A stretch of 64,000 bases of DNA from PALSA-1353 sp050014015 (GTDB lineage Bacteria; Planctomycetota; Phycisphaerae; Tepidisphaerales; Tepidisphaeraceae). Shown piece after piece: positions 10,102 through 17,124 of this stretch. The translations under genes were made by a program, and so were the position numbers. The DNA lies in assembly GCA_050014015.1 (NCBI GenBank), contig JBEKEC010000005.1, positions 1 through 64,000 of the forward strand, read 5' to 3'. Below the pieces are notes generated by a model, which saw nothing but the letters and a program-made list of their open reading frames with translations, was not told where the DNA came from and made no database searches. Each line of letters opens with the position of its first letter. The stretch's first letter is position 1.

Positions 10102-12996
10102 TCACTGATTGGCATTCCGATTCGATAAGGCGCGCAGGATCGCATCCAGAACCGCGTCAAGGCGCTTTCCAACGTCTTCCGCCAGAAATCGTAGCACGAG
10201 ATAGCCATTTTCTTGCAGCAGCATGTCTTTGCGGCGATCGCGCCTGTAGGCATCGGCGTCGGCAAGATGCTGGCCTCCGTCCAACTCGATCGCCAAGCGA
10301 GTTTTGGTCGCAAGCAGGTCGACTTCCATTTTTCCCCAGCCATCGAAGGCAATAGGCAATTCGACATTCAGTCGGAAACAGCCGGCCGTTTCCCGCAGGG
10401 TCTCCAGCCGCCGAAACAGAAATGCCTCGGTCGCGCTTCGCGCGCGATCGACGCTCTCCGCGTTGGAATCGGGGCTTTTCGCAACATGAACAAACAGGTT
10501 GGCCAGCGGCGGGTCCACTCCATCGCGCACGAGCCGGCGGACGCTGGCGGCGTATTGGCTTTTCCATTCGGGATCGACCGGCAGCGGAACTTCTGCGGGC
10601 CAGCCCGGCACGGCGCTGCCAGGAAGTTGAATCGTGTATCCCACAGCCTCGTAACCGTGGCACCTTCGATCAAACATCCGGGAAAGCATCGGCACGTTAA
10701 GATCTGCGTAGTCGTAAACGCGCACTTCGCGCTTGGTATCGTAAAGCCGATGCAATCTGCCCACATATTGTGCGATTGTTCCATGCCAGGAGACGGGCAA
10801 CGTCAGGAATAATGTGTCCAACCTCGCATCGTCGAACCCTTCGCCAACATACCTGCCCGTCGCAAGCAGAACTCGTTCCTCATCGGTTGGAATCCCCGCC
10901 AGTTGGCCACTGGCCGCATCAAGTTTCTTTCGGGTCATCCCGCCGCGCAGCACGACGAGGTGACGAATCTTGGATATCAATCGGCTGGCGAGGTGATCGA
11001 GGTGATCATTTCTCTCCGTCAATACAATCGGCGAGCGCCCGTCTCGAACTGCCTGCATCACATCACGGCAAATCAGATCGTTGCGTTCCTCGTCAGCGGT
11101 CAATTCCGCATAGAGTTCCTGGAACTGCATTCTCGCGTCCGGGTTGGCGGCTCGCAGGGATCGAAAGTCGGTCGGTCGCACGATCACGGCATGTTCAAAT
11201 GGACGCGCGGCTGCCTGTTCCTTGGCATTGACGCGATGGCGCACCGGTCCACACTGCATAAAGATGATCGGGTGGTGACCGTCCTTCCGTGTCACCGTTG
11301 CCGACAAGCCGGTGACATATTTTGCCTTGGCCTGCCGAGCAACCAGCTCGAAACTGTGCGCCGAAAGATGGTGGCACTCGTCGACAATCAGGTGCCCATA
11401 TTCTTCAACAATATCATCGACAACGCCCTTGCGGACCAAACTCTGGATCACCATTACATCTACAATACCAGTCGGTTTTCTGCGCCCTCCCCCGATTCGA
11501 CCGATCGAGCGGGTCGGCAAATCGAGGAAGGTCGACAGTCGGTCGATCCACTGCTCTTGCAATTGTCTTCGATGCACCAGGATAAGCGAGTTGACGCCCC
11601 GCTTCGCGATCAACCATGCCGCGATGACGGTCTTGCCAAACGCAGTTGTTGCCGACAATACGCCCGTATCGTGCGCCAGCATAGCATAGGCAGCTCGCAT
11701 CTGTTCAGGCCGCAGTTCACCCTGAAAGACAGCCTCGATCGGCTTGCCCACGTTCCGTTCTTCTCGCACACACACCTTGATCTTCAGCCCCGACAAGAGT
11801 TCGATCAATTCATCCAAGCAACCGCGCGGCAGACCGATGTGTTTGGTATGATCGACGGCACACGCAACGATTCGAGGCTTGTCATAAGTCGACAATCGCA
11901 TCGCCTGCGCCTTATAGAATTCCGGATTTTGGAATGCAGCCAACCGGATCAGCCTGTTGCGCAGCGCCGGAGATAGTGGTTCCTTCTCGATGAATATTTC
12001 GTTGCCAAGCACGAGTTCGAGTTTCTCGGGCAACGGACCAACCATTCCGATTTCCCGCCGCCGGCGCGACGGAGGCGCGCTCCACGGCGCCGATTCGCTC
12101 TCTTCTTCGTCGTCCGGAGCAAACCGTACCCCAACAACATGTCCCGTCGCTTCCGCGCGCCGCACAACCTCCTCCACTTCACGACGGCTTAGCTTGCGGA
12201 TCGAAGATAAATATGTCCACTGGTCTGGAAAAGGTTCAAATTGATCGTCGAGGAAGACGGTATTTCCCCGATCCCGCGCCCGTTTCTGCAAAGGCAGAGC
12301 GATCCGGTTTCCGAAACCACCATGCGGCAGCGTGTCTTGATTGGGGAAGAAACGGTCATATGAGTCGAGCCCTATGTCTGGGCGTCTCACCATCGTCTCT
12401 GTCAGAAGGTACGCCCCCAATTTGCGCGCCAAGGTAGCTGGGATCGGTTCGTTAAAATACAGCCAGATGTGCGCCCCACGTCCCGAAAGACTTCGCTCCA
12501 GTGCGGCAGGCAGTTTCAGTTGCCGGCATGTGTCGAGAAATGCCGTCGCATGCTCCTGCCACCTATCCTTGTCAAAATCGGCGGCTAAAAAGAAGCACGT
12601 CTCATCAAGGAGCATCGGATAGACACCCATGACGAAATCGTGGCCATTGTTATCCTGGCCGGAGAGATGCCAGCGAATTACTTCGTCTGTGATTGCAAGA
12701 AACTGCCGGTGTGGGCATTCAGCGCATTTGATTCGGGGCTTCTCGCAAACACCTCGGACCCACTCGTTGGAGCAGGCGGGCGAATAGCCGGCCTTGCCCG
12801 TCTTTCTGCTCTCAAATCGCCGGGGATAGATGTCATCGCGCCCCCGAAAGAGCGACCGGAATAGCGCGATCTTCGCGTCAGGCGACGATATATGATTCAC
12901 GTCGGTCGCTGCAGCCGAGGCTGGCGCGGAGGGAAGAACCATCGGTAGTGGTTTGGACCCGGTGGCGGGAAGAACCTCAAGGCGGATGGTACGCAT
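10102..12996 (-). CDS. Primase-helicase-nuclease fusion, TOTE-conflict-type defence protein
   Basis: A 964-residue multidomain enzyme. Residues 40-260 match the archaeo-eukaryotic primase-like domain named after TOTE conflict systems. A Cys cluster (CEKPRIKCAEC, 84-94) precedes DFD at 140-142, SGRGAHIW at 171-178 and RIALPLQ near 231. Residues 420-800 form a superfamily II helicase with ATTAFGKT (449-456), DECHH (539-543) and SAT (565-567). The last 90 residues are a DUF559/Vsr-like nuclease with MEVDLL, AIELDGGQH and VLRFLAEDV. This primase, helicase and nuclease order matches the TOTE architecture from comparative genomics, where a role in conflict with invading DNA is proposed. It stands alone, upstream of the IS66 scar. 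The helicase and nuclease calls are firm; the defence role is inferred. Confidence 0.85.
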   Translation of the reverse strand: MRTIRLEVLPATGSKPLPMVLPSAPASAAATDVNHISSPDAKIALFRSLFRGRDDIYPRRFESRKTGKAGYSPACSNEWVRGVCEKPRIKCAECPHRQFLAITDEVIRWHLSGQDNNGHDFVMGVYPMLLDETCFFLAADFDKDRWQEHATAFLDTCRQLKLPAALERSLSGRGAHIWLYFNEPIPATLARKLGAYLLTETMVRRPDIGLDSYDRFFPNQDTLPHGGFGNRIALPLQKRARDRGNTVFLDDQFEPFPDQWTYLSSIRKLSRREVEEVVRRAEATGHVVGVRFAPDDEEESESAPWSAPPSRRRREIGMVGPLPEKLELVLGNEIFIEKEPLSPALRNRLIRLAAFQNPEFYKAQAMRLSTYDKPRIVACAVDHTKHIGLPRGCLDELIELLSGLKIKVCVREERNVGKPIEAVFQGELRPEQMRAAYAMLAHDTGVLSATTAFGKTVIAAWLIAKRGVNSLILVHRRQLQEQWIDRLSTFLDLPTRSIGRIGGGRRKPTGIVDVMVIQSLVRKGVVDDIVEEYGHLIVDECHHLSAHSFELVARQAKAKYVTGLSATVTRKDGHHPIIFMQCGPVRHRVNAKEQAAARPFEHAVIVRPTDFRSLRAANPDARMQFQELYAELTADEERNDLICRDVMQAVRDGRSPIVLTERNDHLDHLASRLISKIRHLVVLRGGMTRKKLDAASGQLAGIPTDEERVLLATGRYVGEGFDDARLDTLFLTLPVSWHGTIAQYVGRLHRLYDTKREVRVYDYADLNVPMLSRMFDRRCHGYEAVGYTIQLPGSAVPGWPAEVPLPVDPEWKSQYAASVRRLVRDGVDPPLANLFVHVAKSPDSNAESVDRARSATEAFLFRRLETLRETAGCFRLNVELPIAFDGWGKMEVDLLATKTRLAIELDGGQHLADADAYRRDRRKDMLLQENGYLVLRFLAEDVGKRLDAVLDAILRALSNRNANQ

Positions 12997-13332
12997 ATCG
13001 GCCTTCGAAAATCGCGTGTTGTAAAACTACCGGAATCGCGCCCACCGATTCCGCCTACCCGAAGTATCACTGACTGTCGTCGGCGCTGCCAGAGCTCTAA
13101 CCAGGAATCCATTTCCAGATTGCGTGATGCAGAGGCAGCCCCAAAATCAAATCGATCACTTCAACTCACCTTGCCGGCGCTTCAGTGTACGCGACCTCGT
13201 CTTTGCGATTGTCAGAATTGGTAACCGCCTGATAACACACGAGATGCCACGCCGGCGACCTCCGGGGTAAATTCGGCGGCCCTCAAAACAGTTCAGGCCA
13301 GCCATAAATGGCTGGCCTGAAACGATTTCCAA
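12997..13332. other. Intergenic stretch left of the attachment site
   Basis: About 336 bp with no supported gene. It holds the promoter region of the primase-helicase gene, one copy of AGTGTACGCG (13184-13193) that recurs right of the tRNA scar, and a perfect hairpin at 13292-13321. Confidence 0.5.
13292..13321 (-). terminator. Perfect 14-bp hairpin terminator after the tRNA 3' end
   Basis: TTCAGGCCAGCCAT (13292-13305) pairs without mismatch with ATGGCTGGCCTGAA (13308-13321) across a minimal loop. On the minus strand it follows the tRNA 3' half at 13333-13375 and is trailed by a short T-run, the arrangement of a tRNA terminator. Confidence 0.7.
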
Positions 13333-13375
13333 TAGCGGGGGGAGGATTCGAACCTCCGACCTCCGGGTTATGAGC
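13333..13375 (-). other. 3' half of a tRNA-Met(CAT) gene, element attachment site
   Basis: The minus strand reads as a clean tRNA 3' half. It has anticodon loop CTCATAA, the 3' side of the anticodon stem (CCCGG), a variable loop, a T-arm with perfect GGAGG/CCTCC stem around TTCGAAT, acceptor strand CCCCGCT and discriminator A, with CCA not encoded. The 5' half (D-arm, 5' acceptor strand, 5' anticodon stem) is absent, and homology stops at the anticodon loop. A tRNA cut at the anticodon loop is the usual crossover product of tyrosine integrases. I take it as one end of the conjugative element that runs rightward. Whether the original was initiator or elongator tRNA-Met is uncertain. Confidence 0.8.
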
Positions 13376-13494
13376 GTTATAAGCTCAAAATCTGGAACTT
13401 TTTGCGAAATCAGTAACTTATGGTCACCGCGCCGTTTACGACGACGCGCCTACGGTCAACAAGTATACCATGTAACCCATGTTTTTCAATCCGT

Positions 13495-13636
13495 AGTGTA
13501 CGCGCCAGTGTACGCGCAAAACGCTCGTAAGTCCTTTAATTTCGTTGGACCTCCGGGGTGCGACGTCGATCGTGGTCAAAAAGCTATCCAAGCTGTGCCT
13601 TTCTCATGCGTTTAGTGTACGCGCCAGTGTACGCGC
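13495..13636 (+). repeat. Paired AGTGTACGCG repeats near the element end
   Basis: The decamer AGTGTACGCG occurs as tandem pairs at 13495-13517 and 13614-13636 (identical 23-bp doublets 119 bp apart), with a fifth single copy at 13184-13193 across the tRNA scar. No gene explains them. Repeats of this spacing just inside an attachment site resemble arm-type integrase or excisionase sites. That function is inferred. Confidence 0.6.
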
Positions 13637-13714
13637 AGAAATGGCAAAACGCAGGTATGAGCGGCGTGTTTTTCGACGCTGGATCGAGTTAGCGTAAAGG
13701 TGTCCTCGACTCAT

Positions 13715-13761
13715 GACGATAACACTTGAAATGCACGGTAACACTCTGTATGTTATCGTGC
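13715..13761. promoter_or_regulatory. Palindromic operator upstream of the AbiE-like pair
   Basis: GCACGGTAACA (13733-13743) and TGTTATCGTGC (13751-13761) form an inverted repeat with one mismatch and a 7-bp spacer. A further direct half-site, ACGATAACAC, lies just upstream at about 13716-13725. The cluster sits immediately before the AbiEi-like gene. AbiEi antitoxins are known to autoregulate by binding inverted repeats, so this is the likely autoregulatory operator. Confidence 0.65.
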
Positions 13762-13773
13762 AGTTTTAATGTG

Positions 13774-14763
13774 ATGTCAGCCATGCAGACGGAACTCCAC
13801 CAACTCGAACGCTACCTCCACGATGACCTTGGCGTCGGCGTGAACACCACGCCTTGGCGCGGCAAAGAGCGCCTGCCCCATTTCCTCAAGGAACTCTACG
13901 GCTTTGCAGAGCTGAACCTCCTGGGGCGGCATTGCCTCCTGGTAATCGACACGGCACCAGCAGAACAATCACCCGCCGCCTTGCGCAAGCACCTGGATCT
14001 GATCCAGACCAAGCAAAAAGCTGACGTGGTCTATGTACGCGCTCGGATAACGGCATACAACCGGAAGCGCTTGATTGAGCACAAGGTGCCTTTCATTGTT
14101 CCGGGCAACCAGATGTATCTGCCCACGCTGGCGATTGATCTGCGGGAACATTTCCGGAGCTTGCGTTCGGAACTTCCCAAATTGAGTCCATCGACTCAGG
14201 CTGTGATTATCCACACGCTTCTCCGCAAAGTCGAAGTGCGTACTCCGTTGGAAATGGCTCAGCGCCTGGGATACTCCGCGATGACCATGACCCGCGCGTT
14301 TGACGAACTGGAGGCCGCGAACCTCGCAGAGGTAACGGTTCGCGGCAAGGAGCGCTGCCTTCGATTCACCGGACGCGGTCAGGAACTATGGACCAAAGCG
14401 CTGCCGTTACTTCGCAGCCCGGTGAACAAACGACTGTTCATTCGCCGCACCGAAGGCAGGGCCGCCGGCCTCCGTGCCGGACTCTCGGCTTTGGCACAAT
14501 ATTCCATGCTTGCCTCGCCGGCGTATACCACCTACGCATTGACCCGCGAGGACTGGAAATCGTTGCGGCAGAAACACAAGTCGACTACGGTGCCAACCCG
14601 CGACTCCGATACGGATGAGATCGAACTTTGGAGCTATCCGCCGGCTTTATTCGCCGATCGCGATGTGGTTGATCCGTTGTCGCTGTACCTTTCTCTAAAG
14701 GATGACCGCAACGAGCGCATTGAAGCGTCCCTCGAAGAGATGATGAGGAAACTGGAATGGTAA
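13774..14763 (+). CDS. AbiEi-like winged-helix antitoxin of a type IV toxin-antitoxin pair
   Basis: About 329 residues from ATG 13774; ATG 13783 is also possible. A TTG at 13726 would start inside the operator and is less likely. The C-terminal half has a MarR-like winged helix (MAQRLGYSAMTMTRAFDELE, then VTVRGKERCLRFTGRGQELW). The N-terminal half contains a possible nuclease-like fold, LLVIDTAPAE to AYNRKRLIEHKVPFIVPGNQ, seen in large AbiEi-like proteins. It overlaps the next gene by 7 nt, and that gene encodes a nucleotidyltransferase, which is the diagnostic context. Expected roles are neutralising the toxin and repressing the operon through the palindrome upstream. Confidence 0.7.
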   Translation: MSAMQTELHQLERYLHDDLGVGVNTTPWRGKERLPHFLKELYGFAELNLLGRHCLLVIDTAPAEQSPAALRKHLDLIQTKQKADVVYVRARITAYNRKRLIEHKVPFIVPGNQMYLPTLAIDLREHFRSLRSELPKLSPSTQAVIIHTLLRKVEVRTPLEMAQRLGYSAMTMTRAFDELEAANLAEVTVRGKERCLRFTGRGQELWTKALPLLRSPVNKRLFIRRTEGRAAGLRAGLSALAQYSMLASPAYTTYALTREDWKSLRQKHKSTTVPTRDSDTDEIELWSYPPALFADRDVVDPLSLYLSLKDDRNERIEASLEEMMRKLEW

Positions 14764-15515
14764 AGGGCCTGGACATCTTCCGCGCGCATTTTCGTGATTA
14801 CGCTGACCGTTACGTGCTGATCGGCGGTGCCGCCTGCGACATCGCCATGACCGGCGCCGGGCTCGAATTTCGTGCAACCAAGGACCTCGACATCGTTCTG
14901 TGCGTCGAAGCGCTGGATGCTGCTTTTGTCAATGCGTTTTGGGTGTTCGTGCGCGCCGCCGGCTACCAGGTCCAGGAGAAATCAACCGGCCAAAAACAGT
15001 TCTACCGCTTCCAGAAGCCCAAGAATGAGAGCTATCCGTTCATGCTCGAACTCTTCGCGCGGCAACCCGATATGCTGGAAGTTGCCGAGGGCAGTCACCT
15101 GACACCTCTTCCGATGGAGGAAGACGTGTCTAGCCTTTCGGCGATTCTGATGGATACCGGCTACTACGCATTCATCCAGTCCGGCAGGCGGGAAGTCGAT
15201 GGCCTTCCCGCGGTGGGCGCTGCGCACCTCATCACGTTGAAGGCGCGAGCATGGCTCGATCTCACCCAACGCGAGGAGAAAGGTGAGAAGATCGACAGCA
15301 AGACGATCAAGAAACATAAAAACGATGTCTTCCGGCTGTTCCAAATTCTCGATCCCACGATTGATCCGGCGGCTCCCGAAGCAGTCAAAAAAGACCTCCG
15401 CGATTTCATTTCCCGCATGGCCGGCGAGGATGTTGACCTCAAGTCGCTCGGTTTCCGCAGCGGGACGCGCGACGAGGTTCTGGCGGAGCTCTCAAAGGTG
15501 TACCGTCTTGGCTGA
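14757..15515 (+). CDS. AbiEii-like nucleotidyltransferase toxin
   Basis: A 252-residue protein with the polymerase-beta-type nucleotidyltransferase signature: LIGGAACDIA near residues 21-30, then ATKDLDIVL near 39-47, giving the GG and D-x-D pattern. AbiEii toxins are GTP-binding nucleotidyltransferases that modify tRNA or other targets; the substrate here is unknown. The start ATG lies inside the end of the antitoxin gene, so translation is coupled. With its partner it forms an AbiE-type pair, which can stabilise the mobile element and act in abortive phage defence. I see no broken motif. Confidence 0.72.
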   Translation: MVKGLDIFRAHFRDYADRYVLIGGAACDIAMTGAGLEFRATKDLDIVLCVEALDAAFVNAFWVFVRAAGYQVQEKSTGQKQFYRFQKPKNESYPFMLELFARQPDMLEVAEGSHLTPLPMEEDVSSLSAILMDTGYYAFIQSGRREVDGLPAVGAAHLITLKARAWLDLTQREEKGEKIDSKTIKKHKNDVFRLFQILDPTIDPAAPEAVKKDLRDFISRMAGEDVDLKSLGFRSGTRDEVLAELSKVYRLG

Positions 15516-15662
15516 TTCCGCGATTGCCCGGGACCGGGCGTCCAACAACCGCCCAGGTCGTCGGTGAGACGTTCCAAGTGTCCGGTGCCGCTCAAATTGC
15601 CATTAAAAGCCGGGTTCTTGTGCATAGCCGTTTCTTCCCGAATAACTTCAACTTGTCTGTTT

Positions 15663-15696
15663 GGTATCTTGCATACCGTCGTATCCATTGTAGAAT
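15663..15696 (+). promoter_or_regulatory. Promoter with GGTAT-N5-ATACC operator before the RHH gene
   Basis: A good sigma-70-like promoter is visible: TTGCAT at 15669-15674, a 16-bp spacer, and TAGAAT at 15691-15696. The palindrome GGTAT-CTTGC-ATACC (15663-15677) overlaps the -35 box. The same 15-bp palindrome class recurs at 16387-16401 and 63791-63805, so the site looks like a shared operator of the element. Confidence 0.65.
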
Positions 15697-15705
15697 GTGT
15701 GCATT

Positions 15706-15957
15706 ATGGCTAGCGCCCGTTCAACTCGTGGAGCGTCGAAACCGGAACCACACCCTAAGACCGTCCAGCGGACGTATCGCTTCGACACCAAGACGTTCAC
15801 TGCTTTTGAAGATGACTGCGCGCAGCACTTGTCCAATCCGAAAAGGGTCATTGAGGCATTGATACTGCACTGGTTGGATGCGAGCGTGGAAGATCGTGCC
15901 GCCATGGCCCAAATCCATCGCCAGCGAATCGGTGCAGGATCGCACGATGAGGAATAG
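15706..15957 (+). CDS. Small ribbon-helix-helix-like regulator
   Basis: 83 residues from ATG 15706. A GTG nine bases earlier lies directly after the -10 box and would precede the transcript start. The pattern VQRTYRFD (strand), FTAFEDDCAQHL (helix), an SNPKR turn and VIEALILHWLDA (helix) fits a ribbon-helix-helix DNA-binding fold. The ATG lies only about 10 bases after the -10 box, so the mRNA may be leaderless. Its own promoter carries the palindrome also found at the trb and excisionase-like promoters, so it is the simplest candidate for the regulator that binds all three. The fold call is from pattern only. Confidence 0.55.
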   Translation: MASARSTRGASKPEPHPKTVQRTYRFDTKTFTAFEDDCAQHLSNPKRVIEALILHWLDASVEDRAAMAQIHRQRIGAGSHDEE

Positions 15958-16046
15958 GTCATGCGGTGTGCGCCGTCAGTCCGCCATCTCGATCAGCGGA
16001 GCCCAATTGTTGACGGTCAACAATCACCTATTGATGCCATCGTAAA

Positions 16047-16135
16047 AGTCTCATCGCTTCGGAGGGTTGAGACTAGAATACGAAACAGAAGTACAGCAGT
16101 TCCCAAAAGTTAGACGCGGCAGTCTCAAAGTCTCA
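16047..16135. repeat. Cluster of AGTCTCA boxes upstream of the trb operon
   Basis: AGTCTCA occurs at 16047-16053, 16121-16127 and 16129-16135, with its inverse TGAGACT at 16068-16074, giving four copies in 90 bp of non-coding DNA. The first inverted pair can also form a 7-bp stem. These look like protein-binding boxes; the ligand is unknown. The rest of 15958-16360 holds nothing else I can support. Confidence 0.45.
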
Positions 16136-16360
16136 CGTTTTTTCGATTCTCCCCCCACAACCGCCGACTCCGATTCGATTTCGTCACTCGGTGCGTAGTG
16201 AATCTCCGATTCTCGCGCGGCACCATCCCTGGCGTCACGAATCGTGTGACGGATTGGATTGCCAACACCCATTGAGGGTTTTTCTTCGCGCCGCGCGAGG
16301 CGGATATTTCGGCCAAATTGCGGAGTTCAACATGACCCAAACAAATTGCGAACATTTTTC

Positions 16361-16401
16361 TTGACTCGGATGTTTGGCATGTGTACGGTATTGTCCATAC
16401 C
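16361..16401 (+). promoter_or_regulatory. trb operon promoter with GGTAT-N5-ATACC operator
   Basis: TTGACT at 16361-16366 is a strong -35 box. A weak -10 (TACGGT, 16384-16389, 17-bp spacing) overlaps the palindrome GGTAT-TGTCC-ATACC at 16387-16401. The trbC start is 60 bp further on. A protein bound to the palindrome would block the -10 region, so transfer genes are probably repressed in the resting state. Confidence 0.62.
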
Positions 16402-16460
16402 GAATAATGCATCGCATTAGTCAATGCCATTCGGTAGTGAACAACAAAAGGAGTTATCCC

Positions 16461-16802
16461 ATGAAAGGCCGAATTCTGAGTCGATCTTCGCTGCTGGTGC
16501 CGACCCTCATCGGCGCGGCAATTTCAGTGACACTTCCGAACACGGCTCGTGCCGCGGCCGCCAACGGTGGCCAGCCTCTCCCGTGGGAAGGTCCGCTCAA
16601 TCAGGTGTTGGCGAGTTTCACCGGGCCGGTGGCCAAGGCGCTGTGCATCCTGGCCATCGTGGTCATCGGATTTGGTTTCGCATTCAGCGAGGGCGGCGGG
16701 CTGCGGCGCATCCTCGGTCTGCTGTTGGGTGTGTCCATAGCGGTCACGGCCACCAGCTTCGGCGTGACCTTCTTCGGCTTCGACGGCGGCGCTGGGTGGT
16801 AA
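16461..16802 (+). CDS. trbC: TrbC/VirB2-type conjugative pilin precursor
   Basis: 113 residues from ATG 16461, chosen because AAGGAG lies at the right distance upstream. An N-terminal signal sequence ends near TARA-AAAN. Two hydrophobic helices follow (VAKALCILAIVVIGFGFAF and ILGLLLGVSIAVTATSFG regions) with a short basic loop between, the topology of VirB2/TrbC pilins. In the RP4 system TrbC is cut and cyclised by TraF, and a traF homologue is present at 61191-61742. It is the first gene of the mating-pair operon, directly after the regulated promoter. Confidence 0.9.
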   Translation: MKGRILSRSSLLVPTLIGAAISVTLPNTARAAAANGGQPLPWEGPLNQVLASFTGPVAKALCILAIVVIGFGFAFSEGGGLRRILGLLLGVSIAVTATSFGVTFFGFDGGAGW

Positions 16803-16839
16803 GTGAGGCTTCGCTTGCTCTGTGGAAGGTGAGTGGACC

Positions 16840-17109
16840 ATGGCGCGCCCGGAAGAAATCGAAGGCTTTGAAGTGCCGCTCCATGTGGCATTGACCCAAC
16901 CAATCCTCATGGGCGGGGCGCCTCGGACGTTCGCCATCCTCAACGGGACGCTCGCCCTGGTCATCGGTATGGGTTTGCACCTGTGGTGGCTTGGATTCCC
17001 GGCGGGCGCGGCACTGCACATGGCAGCCGTGCTGATGAGCAAACGCGATCCGCACTGGTTTGACATTTTCCGCCGGCATGTCCGCCAGCCAACACATTTG
17101 GATTCCTGA
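16840..17109 (+). CDS. trbD: TrbD/VirB3-type inner-membrane protein
   Basis: 89 residues from ATG 16840, with AAGGTGAG upstream. One or two hydrophobic segments lie near residues 25-60 (FAILNGTLALVIGMGLHLWW and AGAALHMAAVLM), followed by the VirB3-like C-terminus with RDPHWFDIFRRHV. VirB3 proteins sit in the inner membrane and work with the VirB4 ATPase. Gene order directly before trbE confirms the call. Confidence 0.88.
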   Translation: MARPEEIEGFEVPLHVALTQPILMGGAPRTFAILNGTLALVIGMGLHLWWLGFPAGAALHMAAVLMSKRDPHWFDIFRRHVRQPTHLDS

Positions 17110-17124
17110 ATTGGAGATACGTTC

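Noticed and set aside
10903..11976. 357-codon open frame antisense to the primase-helicase
   Set aside because: It is a shadow frame; the minus-strand gene carries all recognised motifs.
13333..13400. Intact tRNA-Met gene
   Set aside because: Only the 3' half from the anticodon loop is present; the D-arm and 5' acceptor strand are missing.
13370..13615. 81-codon open frame right of the attachment scar
   Set aside because: It crosses the tRNA fragment and the AGTGTACGCG repeats and shows no protein-like pattern.
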